Of a stretch of 64,000 nucleotides of DNA, positions 54,077-63,904 are shown one piece after another; position 1 is the stretch's first letter; every line of letters begins with the position of its first letter. The stretch is from Rhodoferax sp. (GTDB taxonomy: Bacteria; Pseudomonadota; Gammaproteobacteria; Burkholderiales; Burkholderiaceae_C): assembly GCA_030685025.1 (NCBI GenBank), contig JAUXWC010000300.1, positions 1 to 64,000 of the forward strand, given 5' to 3'. The notes beneath the pieces are model-generated. The model was not told the origin of the DNA and searched no databases. It was given only the letters and a program-made list of their open reading frames with translations. Both the position numbers and the translations under genes were made by a program.

Positions 54077-55522
54077 TCACTCCACGCGTTCAAACACCGC
54101 AATGCTCTCCACATGCGCAGTGTGCGGGAACATGTTGACCACCCCCGCCGCGGTGCATCGGTAGCCCGCCTGGTGCACCAACAAGCCGGCATCACGCGCC
54201 AGAGTAGCCGGGTTGCAACTGACGTAGACGATGCGCCTTGGGCGAGTCCACTGCTCGGCGCCCGGTGTGCGCTCAAGGTGCGCCGGGTCGATCCGCTGCT
54301 GGTGCAATTCCGCCAGGGCCTTGGCCAGCGCAAAGGCCCCTTCGCGCGGCGGGTCGACCAACCACTTGTCGGCCACGCCATCGCTGACCAGCATCTCCGG
54401 GGTCATCTCAAACAGGTTTCTAGCTACAAATGTCGTAGCTGATAGCTCTTTGCCAACGGGCCTTGCGGCCTGATTTTTCTCGAAGTTGTGGCGTGACCGT
54501 TCAACCAGCACCTCGCTGCCCTCAATCCCCAACACCTCGCGCGCCAGGGTGGCCAGCGGCAGCGTGAAATTGCCCAAACCACAAAACCAATCAATCACCC
54601 GTTCGTCCCGCCCCGGCGCCAGCAAACGCAGGGACCGCGCCACCAGCACGCGGTTGATATAGGGGTTGACCTGCGTGAAGTCGGTCGGCTTGAAGGGCAT
54701 GCTGACACCAAACTCGGGCAGCGCATACGCCAAGGCCTGCGCCCCGGCCTCACACTGGCCATCGAGCAGGTGCACCGTCTCGGGGCCCTTGGGTTGCAAC
54801 CACCATTGGACGCCAGGGTGGCGCGCCCCGAACTCGCGCAAGCGCTGCAAGTCGGCACTGCTTAGCGGCTCCAGATGCCGCAGCACCAGCGCGGTAACGC
54901 TGTCGCCACAAGCCAGCTCGATCTGCGGGCAGGTGTCCTTGGCGTCCATCGCGCCGATCAGTTGACGCAAGGGCACCAGCATCGCACTCACCTCGGGCGG
55001 CAACACGTGGCACTCGGTCATGTCGGCCACATAACGACTCTTGCGCTCATGAAAACCAATCAACACCGCACCCTTCTTGAGCACGTGGCGGACCGACAGA
55101 CGGGCCCGGTTGCGGTAGCCCCAGGCCGGCCCCTCAATCGGCCGCAACACTTGCTCGGCCTTGACCTTGCCCAAGTGCCAAAGGTTGTCTTCCAGCGCAC
55201 GCTGTTTCACCGCCACCTGCGCCGCCGGGTGCAAATGTTGCATCTTGCAGCCACCACAGGCCCCTGCATGCAGGCCGAAGTTGGGACACTGGGGCGTGAC
55301 CCGCTGTGAGGACTCACGGTGAATCGCCGTTAGCGTGCCCTGCTCCCAGTTGTTTTTGCGGCGGTTCACGTTGGCGCTGACCAGCTCGAACGGCAGCGCG
55401 CCCTCAATGAACACCACTTTGCCATCGGCCGAGTGCGCCACGCCTTGGGCTTCGAGGTCAAGCGACTCGACCGCCAGCCAGTCTGGGGGCAGCGCGTCCT
55501 TGATTTTTGATTCTTCAGTCAT
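54077..55522 (-). CDS. rlmD: 23S rRNA (uracil-1939-C5)-methyltransferase RlmD
   Basis: The 481-residue enzyme uses SAM to methylate U1939. It has an N-terminal TRAM-like domain ([20 protein letters not shown]), [4Fe-4S] Cys motif [22 protein letters not shown] motif [17 protein letters not shown], and catalytic Cys region [16 protein letters not shown] short palindromic repeat at 54421-54446 is translated around residues 359-368 ([11 protein letters not shown]) between the SAM motif and the catalytic domain. Confidence 0.92.
   Translation of the reverse strand: MTEESKIKDALPPDWLAVESLDLEAQGVAHSADGKVVFIEGALPFELVSANVNRRKNNWEQGTLTAIHRESSQRVTPQCPNFGLHAGACGGCKMQHLHPAAQVAVKQRALEDNLWHLGKVKAEQVLRPIEGPAWGYRNRARLSVRHVLKKGAVLIGFHERKSRYVADMTECHVLPPEVSAMLVPLRQLIGAMDAKDTCPQIELACGDSVTALVLRHLEPLSSADLQRLREFGARHPGVQWWLQPKGPETVHLLDGQCEAGAQALAYALPEFGVSMPFKPTDFTQVNPYINRVLVARSLRLLAPGRDERVIDWFCGLGNFTLPLATLAREVLGIEGSEVLVERSRHNFEKNQAARPVGKELSATTFVARNLFEMTPEMLVSDGVADKWLVDPPREGAFALAKALAELHQQRIDPAHLERTPGAEQWTRPRRIVYVSCNPATLARDAGLLVHQAGYRCTAAGVVNMFPHTAHVESIAVFERVE
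54421..54446. repeat. Short palindromic repeat inside rlmD
   Basis: TAGCTAC-aaatgtc-GTAGCT with following GATAGC forms a strong small hairpin and resembles the palindrome at 8011-8050. It preserves the reading frame of rlmD. Confidence 0.55.
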
Positions 55523-55628
55523 TGGCTCAATTGTCCCAGAGCCGCCGAAGCGGCCCCAGTTGACGCGTTGACCCCTTGCTCAGGACTAATTAACTTACAT
55601 ACAATGACAGTATCAACACGTATATGTA

Positions 55629-56543
55629 ATGAATATTTACAAACCACTGGGACCCAATGTGCCCCAAACCAGCAAGGTCAACGCCAAACACTTGGTACTG
55701 GACCTGTTGCTCGCCTTGGGCGAAAAGGCGCTGACGGCGCGCGAGGCCGTCAGCGCGGCGGCGCTGTTCGGCATCACCGAAAACAGCCTGCGCGTCACTT
55801 TGGCGCGCCTATGCGCAGCCAAGCTGATTGAAGCCACGGAACGTGGCGCCTATCGCCTGGGATACGCGGCCACCAGGCTGGCTGGCGACGTGGCAAGCTG
55901 GCGTACGGTCGAACAGCGTTTGCGACCCTGGGACGGCGACTACGTGGTGGTTCACAGCGCCGCGCTGCCACGCAGCGACCGCCCCGCGCTGCGTCAGCGC
56001 GAGCGCGCCCTGCAGATGCTGGGATTTCGTGAGCTACAACACGGATTGCACGTGCGGCCGAACAACCTTGAGCATGACCTCGACGCCGTGCGCCAACGCC
56101 TCTATACGCTCGGCCTGGACCGTGACGCGGCGGTGTTTCTTGGATCGGGCTTCGACACCACGCAGCAGCAGGCGCTGACCCAACTGTGGGACGGCGCCGC
56201 TCTGAACGCCAGCTACCAAACGCAACGCATCGAACTGCTGGCGTGGCTGGAGCGGTCTGACCAGCTCAGCACGGCGCGCGCCGCCCGCGAATCGTTCTTG
56301 CTAGGCGGTCAGGCGATTCGCCACATCGTGTACGACCCCTTGCTGCCCGAACCACTGGTCGACACCGCGCAACGCCATGCCTTCATCCGGGCCGTTCATC
56401 AATTTGACGCTGACGGACGAGCCATCTGGGCACGTTTCTTTGAATCCATCGCCCCCACCAGCAGCGCCAAGGCGAACCACGCGCCCAGAGCGACGGCGCA
56501 GGCCGTCCACTGTCCTTCCCCTTCACCACAAGAGATGCCATGA
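55629..56543 (+). CDS. PaaX-family transcriptional regulator
   Basis: The 304-residue protein has an N-terminal winged helix (LVLDLLLALGEKALTAREAV; LFGITENSLRVTLARLCAAK) and a PaaX-like C-terminal part (WDGDYVVVHSAALPRSDRPA; RRHAFIRAVHQFDAD-like segment). PaaX represses phenylacetate catabolism and is released by phenylacetyl-CoA. The stop overlaps the start of the acyl-CoA dehydrogenase (ATGA), so it more likely controls that gene; the inducer is probably an acyl-CoA. The upstream region is AT-rich and may hold the promoter and operator. Confidence 0.85.
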   Translation: MNIYKPLGPNVPQTSKVNAKHLVLDLLLALGEKALTAREAVSAAALFGITENSLRVTLARLCAAKLIEATERGAYRLGYAATRLAGDVASWRTVEQRLRPWDGDYVVVHSAALPRSDRPALRQRERALQMLGFRELQHGLHVRPNNLEHDLDAVRQRLYTLGLDRDAAVFLGSGFDTTQQQALTQLWDGAALNASYQTQRIELLAWLERSDQLSTARAARESFLLGGQAIRHIVYDPLLPEPLVDTAQRHAFIRAVHQFDADGRAIWARFFESIAPTSSAKANHAPRATAQAVHCPSPSPQEMP

Positions 56544-58222
56544 ACCCCCGTCTTGACCCCACCCCGTCTTCCCTGTACCTGGCCGACACCCACGTGGTGA
56601 CAAACCTGTCGCGCGAACTGTGCGACTACAACACCTATGAACAGGACGCCGCATTGCGCGAGGCGGTCACGCGGGAAGGCGCGCCGTGGGCGCAAGCCGA
56701 CTTGAGGGCATTTGGACAATTGACTGGTTCCGCCGAGTACCTAGAGCAAGGCAACCTGGCCAACCGCTTCGTCCCGGAGTTCGACACCCACGACCGCTTC
56801 GGCAACCGGATCGACCTGGTCAAGTACCACCCCAGCTACCACCGCCTCATGCAGACCGCCATTGAGCGTGGCCTGCACGCGTCACCCTGGACCGATCCGC
56901 GCCCCGGTGCCCATGTGGCCCGGGCGGCCGGCAGCTACCTGCACAGCCAGGTCGAGGCCGGACACGGTTGCCCGATCACCATGACCTTTGCCGCTATTCC
57001 AACGCTGCGGCTGCAACCCAATCTGGCCGCGCTATGGGAGCCCAAGATCATCGCCCGGGTGTATGACCCACGCAATGTTCCGGTGGCGCAAAAACAAGGC
57101 GTCACGATTGGCATGGCGATGACCGAGAAGCAAGGCGGCTCGGACGTGCGCAGCAACAGCACCGTCGCGCACCCGTTGGGCCAGGAAGGACCCGGCCAAG
57201 CTTACGAATTGGTTGGCCACAAGTACTTTGTGTCGGCCCCGATGTGTGACGCCTTTCTGGTGCTGGCCCAGTCGCGTGGTGGCCTGTCGTGTTTTCTGCT
57301 GCCGCGCTGGCGGCCCGATGGCAGCAAGAACCCGATGCAGATCCTGCGGCTCAAGAAGAAGATGGGCAACGCGTCCAACGCATCGAGCGAAACCGAGCTG
57401 CGCGGCGCGCTAGCATGGATGGTCGGCGAAGAGGGCAAGGGCGTGCGCAACATCATAGAGATGGTCAGCATGACCCGTTTTGACTGCATGATTGGTTCGA
57501 GCGCCGGCATGCGCATGGCCGCCTCGCAGGCGCTGCACCACTGCGCGCACCGCTCGGCCTTCGGGGCCGTGCTGAACCAGCAGCCGCTGATGCAGAACGT
57601 GTTGGCCGATCTCGCTCTGGAGAGCGAAGCCGCCATGACCCTGACGATGCGCATGGCACGCGCCATGGATCACCGCGACAACGAGCAGGAGGACCTGCTG
57701 GTGCGCCTGGTCACGGCGGTCGGCAAGTACTGGATCTGCAAACGCACGCCGGGGCACGCCTATGAAGCGATGGAGTGCATCGGCGGCAGTGGTGTGATGG
57801 AAGACAGCATGATGCCGCGCCTGTACCGCGAGGCGCCGGTAAACGCGATCTGGGAGGGCAGCGGCAATGTGCAGTGCCTCGACGTATTGCGTGCCATGTC
57901 GAAGACGCCACCCGTCGTCGATGCGTTCTTTGCCGAGGTGTTGTTGGCCCAAGGCGTCAACCCGGCCCTGGATCGCCATGTGGCCAGCTTGGCCCGGGAC
58001 CTGGGCGATCACGCCGACCTGGAGTACCGTGCACGTGATCTGGTGGACCGCATGGCCTTGGCACTGCAAGCCTCGCTGCTGATACGTCACGCCCCGGCCT
58101 GGGTCAGCGATGCGTTTTGTCTGTCACGTCTGGCGCAAGTCGGCACGCACAACTACGGCGGTTTGCCGCGCGGCGTGGACGCGGCAGCCATCATCGAGCG
58201 CGCGACACCGCATCGGGACTGA
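56540..58222 (+). CDS. Acyl-CoA dehydrogenase family protein, AidB-like
   Basis: The 560-residue flavoprotein has the AidB-type long N-terminus (ADTHVVTNLSRELCDYNTYE), the FAD motif GMAMTEKQGGSDVRSN, the loop SCFLLPRWRPDGSKNPMQIL, and the helical C-terminus YEAMECIGGSGVMEDSMMPR with EGSGNVQCLDVLRA. E. coli AidB belongs to the adaptive response to alkylating agents and binds DNA. Here the coupled PaaX-type regulator suggests a metabolic role on an acyl-CoA instead. Confidence 0.88.
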   Translation: MNPRLDPTPSSLYLADTHVVTNLSRELCDYNTYEQDAALREAVTREGAPWAQADLRAFGQLTGSAEYLEQGNLANRFVPEFDTHDRFGNRIDLVKYHPSYHRLMQTAIERGLHASPWTDPRPGAHVARAAGSYLHSQVEAGHGCPITMTFAAIPTLRLQPNLAALWEPKIIARVYDPRNVPVAQKQGVTIGMAMTEKQGGSDVRSNSTVAHPLGQEGPGQAYELVGHKYFVSAPMCDAFLVLAQSRGGLSCFLLPRWRPDGSKNPMQILRLKKKMGNASNASSETELRGALAWMVGEEGKGVRNIIEMVSMTRFDCMIGSSAGMRMAASQALHHCAHRSAFGAVLNQQPLMQNVLADLALESEAAMTLTMRMARAMDHRDNEQEDLLVRLVTAVGKYWICKRTPGHAYEAMECIGGSGVMEDSMMPRLYREAPVNAIWEGSGNVQCLDVLRAMSKTPPVVDAFFAEVLLAQGVNPALDRHVASLARDLGDHADLEYRARDLVDRMALALQASLLIRHAPAWVSDAFCLSRLAQVGTHNYGGLPRGVDAAAIIERATPHRD

Positions 58223-58234
58223 GGGTCGGGTGCG

Positions 58235-59272
58235 TCAAAACAAGGCTTCCTTGTCAATGCCTCGGCGCATCAGATGGCGCTTGAGTTTCAGCAGGGCTTC
58301 GTTCTGCACTTGGCGCACGCGTTCGCGAGTCAAACCCAGCCGGGTGCTGAGCACGTCCAGGGTTTCGGGCTCGCTGTCATGCAAGCCAAAACGACCCTGC
58401 AGCACTTCCTTTTCGCGCCCGGACAGCGTCGTCAACCACTCGTTGAGCAGGTGTTCGACTTCGTGCGCCTGCGTGACGTTGTCGGGGTCCATGGTCAGTT
58501 CGTCGACCAGCGTGTCACCCAAGGTCTGCTCGTCCCCACCACGGTCCAGCGAGGCATCGAGTGAGCGCGGCATCTCCGCCATCACCAGCAAATCCGCCAC
58601 GGTGGCCGGGTCGCGCCCCAACAGCGAGGCGATGTCTTCGACCCGAATCCCATCCGGGCGCGCGGCGACGAAGGCTGCGTCGTTCTCCAGCGCGCGCCGA
58701 GCACGCAGCACCTGCTGCAACTCACGCACCACGTTGACCGGCAAGCGCACCGCGCGACCCTGGTACATCAAGGCACGGTCCACCGACTGGCGAATCCACC
58801 AGGTCGCGTACGTGGAAAAACGAAAACCGCGCTCGGGGTCGAACTTGTCGATCGCGTGCATCAGCCCCAGATTGCCCTCTTCGATCAGGTCCGACAGCGG
58901 CACCCCGCGCCCCATGTAGCCCTTGGCAATGCTGACCACCAGGCGCAGGTTGTGCTCGATCATGCTCTGACGCGCCGCGAAGTCGCCCGCGCGCGCCTGC
59001 ATGGCGGTGGCGTACTCTTGCTCAGACGTAAACAATTGCGTGCGGCGCACGCCCTTGAGATACAGGCTCAGCGAGTCGCCTGACTCCGGCGCGCCGTCGG
59101 ACACGGCCAACAACTCGGACGCCGGCGGATTGGCCAACAAATCACCGATGGACTCCGACTGATCAACAAAGTCCTGCAAGGGGTCGCCCGCTTGGGTCGA
59201 CAAATGCGTTGTGCCCCCCCGAAGCCGCGGGCCATTGAAAGAGCCTGGCCGACTGGGGAAGCGCTTGGTCAT
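58235..59272 (-). CDS. rpoS: RNA polymerase sigma factor RpoS
   Basis: The 345-residue general stress sigma factor has region 1.2 ([20 protein letters not shown]), region 2 ([20 protein letters not shown] with [20 protein letters not shown]), region 3, and the region 4 helix-turn-helix ([20 protein letters not shown]). The length and location downstream of nlpD are typical of RpoS. It starts 14 bases after the nlpD stop; in many proteobacteria rpoS is transcribed from a promoter inside nlpD. Confidence 0.95.
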   Translation of the reverse strand: MTKRFPSRPGSFNGPRLRGGTTHLSTQAGDPLQDFVDQSESIGDLLANPPASELLAVSDGAPESGDSLSLYLKGVRRTQLFTSEQEYATAMQARAGDFAARQSMIEHNLRLVVSIAKGYMGRGVPLSDLIEEGNLGLMHAIDKFDPERGFRFSTYATWWIRQSVDRALMYQGRAVRLPVNVVRELQQVLRARRALENDAAFVAARPDGIRVEDIASLLGRDPATVADLLVMAEMPRSLDASLDRGGDEQTLGDTLVDELTMDPDNVTQAHEVEHLLNEWLTTLSGREKEVLQGRFGLHDSEPETLDVLSTRLGLTRERVRQVQNEALLKLKRHLMRRGIDKEALF

Positions 59273-59285
59273 GGCAGCACGAGCT

Positions 59286-60188
59286 TCACCTGAGCGGCAG
59301 GTACTTCACCGGGTCGACCGGTTTTCCTTGTCGCCTGACCTCGAAGTGCAGCTTGACGCGGTCCGCATCGCTGTTGCCCATTTCGGCAATTTTTTGGCCC
59401 TTTCGCACGGCTTGGTCTTCTTTGGCGAGGAGGGTCTGGTTATGCGCGTAAGCGGTGAGGTAGGTGTTGTTGTGCTTCAAAATGATCAGGTTGCCATAGC
59501 CGCGTAGACCAGCGCCCGCGTACACGACGCGACCATCGGCGGCGGCCACCACTGCGTCGCCGGCAGCGCCGCCAATATCGACGCCTTTGTTCTTCAGCTC
59601 ATCAAAGCCAGCCAGCACCGCACCGTTGGCCGGCCAAATCCAGCCCATGTCGTCCTCACCGGCGGTCGCGGCGCTGGCCACCACAGACGCGGGCGCCGAT
59701 CCGGGTGACTTGGCTGCGGCCGCCTCCGGAACCGGCGTGACCACCACCGAAGCCACCGGGGACGACGGCAGCGGGCGAGCGCCCGCCACGGTCGGAGTTG
59801 TGACGGCGGCCACCGCCACCGCCACGGGCGGCACGACCCGCAGCACTTGGCCCACTTCAAGCTGATTCGGATTCTCCATGCCGTTCCAGCGGGCGACGTC
59901 ACGCCAGTTCTGGCCGCTGTCCAGACCAATGCGAATCAGTGTGTCGCCCGGCCGTACGGTGTAGTAACCCGGCTTGCCCGCGTTGTCGGACAGCACGGTC
60001 GGCTTGACAGTGCCAGCGGCGGGCTCGGCACCGGTGGTGGGGCTGGTCACGGTCACCGGGCGGGGCAAGGACGATCCACGATCTTCTACCGGGGCTTGGT
60101 TGAGTGTTCGAAAACTGCACCCGGCGCTCAACAAGACACCCACCAGCGCCGACGCCAGTAAACCACCACGACCGAGCGAACCAGACAT
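59286..60188 (-). CDS. nlpD: NlpD-like LysM/M23 lipoprotein
   Basis: The 300-residue envelope lipoprotein has a signal with lipobox LLSAGC, a LysM domain ([20 protein letters not shown]) and a C-terminal LytM/M23 fold ([40 protein letters not shown]). The first zinc ligand of active M23 enzymes is replaced (GVDIGG instead of GxHxG), as in NlpD, which activates the amidase AmiC rather than cutting peptidoglycan. The ATG at 60188 follows AAGGAAAG. Confidence 0.92.
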   Translation of the reverse strand: MSGSLGRGGLLASALVGVLLSAGCSFRTLNQAPVEDRGSSLPRPVTVTSPTTGAEPAAGTVKPTVLSDNAGKPGYYTVRPGDTLIRIGLDSGQNWRDVARWNGMENPNQLEVGQVLRVVPPVAVAVAAVTTPTVAGARPLPSSPVASVVVTPVPEAAAAKSPGSAPASVVASAATAGEDDMGWIWPANGAVLAGFDELKNKGVDIGGAAGDAVVAAADGRVVYAGAGLRGYGNLIILKHNNTYLTAYAHNQTLLAKEDQAVRKGQKIAEMGNSDADRVKLHFEVRRQGKPVDPVKYLPLR

Positions 60189-60199
60189 AATTCTTTCCT

Positions 60200-60994
60200 T
60201 CATGCAACGCCTGATTTTAGGGGGACAAAGTTCACCGCTTCAAGAACGGTCTGACGCAGGCCGACCGCCGTCTTGTCAATGACCATCAACGCCTGCGGCC
60301 CGACGCCCGCGGCACCCGTCGAAACCGGCGCCACCAACCGGCCACCCACGGCCAATTGGTCCGTCCAGGCCTGCGGAATGGCATCTCCCCCGGCCGCCGC
60401 GATGATAGCCGCATAGGGTGCCCCTTTGGCATAGCCGATCCTGCCGTCGCCAAACAGCAGGTGCAGATTGGGCACGCGCAAATGCCGCAGGTTGTCGCGG
60501 GCTTTGTCGTGCAAGCCACGCAGCCGCTCGATACTGTAAACCTCTGCGGCGAGCAGGCTGAGTACAGCGGCCTGGTAGCCGCACCCGGTGCCGATCTCCA
60601 ATACCCGGCCCAGCTTGCCGGGCGCGCCCTGACGCAGCAGCTCGGCCATGCGAGCCACCACGCTGGGCTTGGAAATGGTTTGGCCCAAGCCAATGGGCAG
60701 ACTGGTGTCCTCATAGGCTTGGCCGCCCAGCGCACTGTCGACGAAGCGGTGCCGCTCTATCGCACGCATGGCCGACAGCACCCACTCGTCACGCACCCCT
60801 TGCTGCTGCAGTTTATGCACCATGTTGCGGCGCACCGCCGACGAATCCTGTGCTCGGCCATGTGGCACCGTTACCCCCACATGACCAGCCGTCACATGGG
60901 CGCCACGCCCCACCGCGGCTGGCACCGGTCGCGCCAGGGTTGGCCGACCGGACGACAGGTCCAGGCGGGCGGGGAAAACCGGGCGCTGCCTCAT
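60200..60994 (-). CDS. pcm: Protein-L-isoaspartate O-methyltransferase
   Basis: The 264-residue SAM enzyme repairs isoaspartyl residues in damaged proteins. The core has VLEIGTGCGYQAAVLSLLAA, the active-site region LPIGLGQTISKPSVVARMAE, and the SAM/substrate segment LLFGDGRIGYAKGAPYAAII. A variable N-terminal extension of about 50 residues precedes it. The ATG at 60994 is chosen; a GTG at 61009 overlapping the surE stop is possible. Confidence 0.93.
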   Translation of the reverse strand: MRQRPVFPARLDLSSGRPTLARPVPAAVGRGAHVTAGHVGVTVPHGRAQDSSAVRRNMVHKLQQQGVRDEWVLSAMRAIERHRFVDSALGGQAYEDTSLPIGLGQTISKPSVVARMAELLRQGAPGKLGRVLEIGTGCGYQAAVLSLLAAEVYSIERLRGLHDKARDNLRHLRVPNLHLLFGDGRIGYAKGAPYAAIIAAAGGDAIPQAWTDQLAVGGRLVAPVSTGAAGVGPQALMVIDKTAVGLRQTVLEAVNFVPLKSGVA

Positions 60995-61001
60995 GCCGGG
61001 C

Positions 61002-61784
61002 TCACACACCCACCACCGGCAGCGTCACACCCGCAATGCGGGCCGCCGTCTGCGCCCAATAGCCGAGGTGATCGTGGTCAGTGAGGTCAACCTTCAGCGG
61101 TGTCATCGACATATGGCCCTGCAAAGTGGCATGGAAATCGGTCCCCTCGGCATCATCCTTGACGGCACCGGCAGCGCCGATCCAGTACATCGTGTCGCCA
61201 CGCGGGCTCATCTGGGTAATCACGGCCTCGGCGGCGTGGCGACGCCCCAGACGGCACAGTTTCATGCGCCCAATACGCTCATACGGGAGATTGGGAATGT
61301 TGACATTGAGCAGCCAGGGCTTGTGCCCGATAACCTGAAGCTGCGCCATCTGCGCCACCAATTCCCTGGCCTTGAGCGCTGCCGCCTGCAAATGCTCCCA
61401 GCCTGTTTCGACCTGTGAAAATGCAATCGCTGGCACGCCAAAGAGATAACCTTCCATCGCGGCGCCAACCGTGCCAGAGTAGATGGTGTCGTCACCCATG
61501 TTGGCGCCATTGTTGATGCCGGAGACCACCAGGTCAGGGCGGTAGCCCAACAGACCGGTCAACGCGATGTGAACACAGTCGGCTGGTGTGCCATTGACAT
61601 AGCGAAAACCGTTCTCGGCACGGGTCACGTAGAGCGGCGAATGCAGCGTCAACGCGTTCGACTTGGCGCTGTTATTCTGCTCGGGCGCGATGACTTCGAC
61701 CTCCGCCAGGTCTTTGAGCGTCTGGTACAAAGCGACAATGCCAGGCGCCTGGTAGCCATCGTCGTTGGAAATGAGTATTTTCAT
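61002..61784 (-). CDS. surE: 5'/3'-nucleotidase SurE
   Basis: The 260-residue enzyme hydrolyses nucleoside monophosphates in stationary phase. It has the metal site [15 protein letters not shown], the SurE signature [20 protein letters not shown], and [16 protein letters not shown]. The ATG at 61784 gives the normal start. surE-pcm-nlpD-rpoS is a conserved proteobacterial stress gene order. Confidence 0.96.
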   Translation of the reverse strand: MKILISNDDGYQAPGIVALYQTLKDLAEVEVIAPEQNNSAKSNALTLHSPLYVTRAENGFRYVNGTPADCVHIALTGLLGYRPDLVVSGINNGANMGDDTIYSGTVGAAMEGYLFGVPAIAFSQVETGWEHLQAAALKARELVAQMAQLQVIGHKPWLLNVNIPNLPYERIGRMKLCRLGRRHAAEAVITQMSPRGDTMYWIGAAGAVKDDAEGTDFHATLQGHMSMTPLKVDLTDHDHLGYWAQTAARIAGVTLPVVGV

Positions 61785-61893
61785 GGGTGCGTTGCGTTCC
61801 AAGGCATTGTAGGGTGCCGATCCCGGTCACGCGTGGGACATTGGCAATGCTCCGTAGCCGATATATTGCGGCGACTTAACTGGAGGATTCCCG

Positions 61894-62871
61894 ATGCATG
61901 CCTGGCTATGTGAAAACCCGACCGGAGTGGACGCTCTGACCTGGAAAGAGCTTCCCGCGCCTGCTCCCATGGCTGGCGAGGTGCTGATTGCCATCAAGGC
62001 CGCGAGCCTGAACTTCCCCGACCTGCTGATGGTGCAGAACAAGTATCAGACCAAACCGCCGCTGCCCTTTGTGCCCGGCGCCGAATACGCTGGCGTGATC
62101 GAGGCGCTGGGCGAGGGCGTGACGCATCTCAAAGTCGGCCAGCCTATCGCCTGCCTGTCGGGCACGGGCGGCTTTGCCACCCACACCCTCGCGCCGGCCG
62201 CACTGTGCATGCCACTGCCCGCGGGCTTCCCCTTTGTCGATGCGGCCGCTTTCATCATGACCTACGCCACCGGGCACCACGCACTGGTGGACCGGGGGCA
62301 ACTCAAGGCGGGTGAAACGGTGCTGGTTCTGGGTGCGGCAGGCGGTGTGGGCACGGCGGCCATTCAGATCGCCAAGGCCATGGGCGCGAAAGTCATCGCC
62401 GCCGCGTCCAGCGATGACAAATGCGCGCTATGCGCCAGCATCGGTGCCGACGCCACGCTCAACTACAGCACACAAGACCTGCGCGCGACGCTCAAGACCC
62501 TCACCGATGGCAAGGGGCCGGACGTGATTTATGACCCGGTTGGCGGTGACCTTGCCGAGCCAGCGCTTCGCTCGATCGCGCGGCGTGGCCGCTATCTGGT
62601 GATTGGCTTCGCCGCGGGCCCAATCCCCGCCCTGCCCTGGAACCTGCCGCTGCTCAAGGGCGCCTCCATCGTCGGCGTCTACTGGGGCGACCTCGCCAAG
62701 CACGAACCAAAGGCCAACGCCTCCATGATGATGGAACTGGCGCGGTGGTACGCCCAGGGCAAGATCAAGCCAGTGATCGACAGCGCCCGGCCCATGAGCG
62801 AACTCAAGGCCGCCCTTCAGTACATGGGTTCACGTAGCGTCAAGGGCAAGCTGGTGATGGTGAACTACTAG
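61894..62871 (+). CDS. NADPH:quinone oxidoreductase family protein
   Basis: The 325-residue medium-chain dehydrogenase/reductase has the quinone-reductase pattern: LNFPDLLMVQNKYQTKPPLP, the NADPH motif LVLGAAGGVGTAAIQIAKAM, and GKIKPVIDSARPMSELKAAL. It lacks the zinc-ligand Cys/His set of alcohol dehydrogenases. It is likely cytosolic and acts on quinones or enoyl substrates. An AGGAGG-like site (TGGAGGATTCCC) precedes the ATG. Confidence 0.9.
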   Translation: MHAWLCENPTGVDALTWKELPAPAPMAGEVLIAIKAASLNFPDLLMVQNKYQTKPPLPFVPGAEYAGVIEALGEGVTHLKVGQPIACLSGTGGFATHTLAPAALCMPLPAGFPFVDAAAFIMTYATGHHALVDRGQLKAGETVLVLGAAGGVGTAAIQIAKAMGAKVIAAASSDDKCALCASIGADATLNYSTQDLRATLKTLTDGKGPDVIYDPVGGDLAEPALRSIARRGRYLVIGFAAGPIPALPWNLPLLKGASIVGVYWGDLAKHEPKANASMMMELARWYAQGKIKPVIDSARPMSELKAALQYMGSRSVKGKLVMVNY

Positions 62872-62922
62872 GCAACTGCATGCGCCTGGACCCGGTCGCT
62901 AGAACCCATTGACAATACCCGC

Positions 62923-63522
62923 ATGAGCAACAATCAGAATCTGCCCCTCGTGGTGGCCATCACCGGCGCCACCGGCGTCATCTATGGCGTGGAGATGCTA
63001 CGCGTGTTGCGCGATCTTGGACAGGAAACCCACTTGATCCTGAGCGAGGCAGCGGGCATGACCCTGGCGATCGAAACCCAATACACGATCGACGACGTCA
63101 AGGCACTGGCCACCGTCGTTTACAGCAACAAGGACGTTGGAGCTGCGCTCGCGAGCGGCTCGTTTCGCACGCGGGGCATGATTGTGGCGCCATGCACGAT
63201 CAAGACCCTTTCGGCCATCGCCAATAGTTTCACCTACAACCTGGTGATTCGCGCCGCCGATGTGACACTGAAGGAACGCCGCCCGTTGGTGCTGATGGTG
63301 CGCGAAACACCGCTGCACAAGGGTCACCTGGAATTGATGGCCCGCGCGGCGGACTATGGCGCAATACTGCTGCCGCCAATGCCGGCCTTCTATCATCAAC
63401 CGCAAACCGTGCTGGACATCGTGCACCAGACACTGGGCAAAGCGCTCGATCAAGTGGGCATTGAGCATAAGCTGTTCGCGCGCTGGACCGGCAAGGATCG
63501 CGACACCCTGCCAGACAAGTGA
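62923..63522 (+). CDS. ubiX: Flavin prenyltransferase UbiX
   Basis: The 199-residue enzyme attaches dimethylallyl phosphate to FMN to make prenyl-FMN, the cofactor of UbiD-type decarboxylases in ubiquinone synthesis. It shows the flavin motif AITGATGVIYGVEMLRVL, the loop GSFRTRGMIVAPCTIKTLSA and PMPAFYHQPQTVLDIVHQTL. It is independent of the gene before it by 51 bases. Confidence 0.95.
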   Translation: MSNNQNLPLVVAITGATGVIYGVEMLRVLRDLGQETHLILSEAAGMTLAIETQYTIDDVKALATVVYSNKDVGAALASGSFRTRGMIVAPCTIKTLSAIANSFTYNLVIRAADVTLKERRPLVLMVRETPLHKGHLELMARAADYGAILLPPMPAFYHQPQTVLDIVHQTLGKALDQVGIEHKLFARWTGKDRDTLPDK

Positions 63523-63630
63523 GACCATGACCACCCTGCGCCGACTTGCCTACTCGACGCGTTGTTGTCGGACGTCGAGCGCGAAATCCCTACATCTGAA
63601 CGACCAGAAAACCGCGTCGGGGTCAAGAGA

Positions 63631-63664
63631 AGCAAAAAGCCCACCTCGAGGTGGGCTTTTTGCT
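63631..63664. terminator. Perfect 34-base palindromic bidirectional terminator
   Basis: AGCAAAAAGCCCACCTC is followed directly by its exact reverse complement, giving a long stem with poly-A and poly-T sides. It can terminate ubiX from the left and the former tRNA-His from the right. Confidence 0.85.
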
Positions 63665-63673
63665 TGATTTACT

Positions 63674-63723
63674 TGGGGTGGCTGATGGGGCTCGAACCCA
63701 CGACAACAGGAATCACAATCCAG
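63674..63723 (-). pseudogene. Decayed 3' half of tRNA-His (anticodon GTG), probable att-site remnant
   Basis: On the minus strand: CTGGATTGTGATTCCTGTTG, TCGTGGGTTCGAGCCCCATC, AGCCACCCCA. This is the anticodon loop with GTG, T arm and acceptor end of tRNA-His including CCA. The expected 5' half (acceptor and D arm) is absent beyond 63723, and the anticodon stem has a mismatch (UCCUG for UCCAG). The terminator next to it is in the place expected for a tRNA gene. In the 63523-63904 gap this, the terminator and the palindrome are the only features seen. Confidence 0.75.
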
Positions 63724-63877
63724 ATCAGCAAGCCAGCCCTGATGCGGGTTTGAGGCGGATTCGTGGCAATAAAGTGCCATTCTGAGAAGGCGTGTTGATT
63801 GACCCAGATTCGCCATATCGCCACGCTGCAATCGGGTCTGCAGCATTGCCTCTGTAGCAGACAAATCAGTTTGCGAA

Positions 63878-63898
63878 TTGTATCTCTACGAGATACAA
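63878..63898. promoter_or_regulatory. Palindromic operator-like site before higB
   Basis: TTGTATCTC-TAC-GAGATACAA is a perfect 9-3-9 inverted repeat seven bases before the higB ATG. HigA antitoxins bind palindromes of the type TATC..GATA in their own promoters, so this is probably the HigA/HigBA operator. Confidence 0.75.
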
Positions 63899-63904
63899 TC
63901 GCCC

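Noticed and set aside
63562..63753. Plus-strand open frame across the terminator and tRNA-His remnant
   Set aside because: The peptide WLMGLEPTTTGITIQ is antisense tRNA sequence, not a gene.
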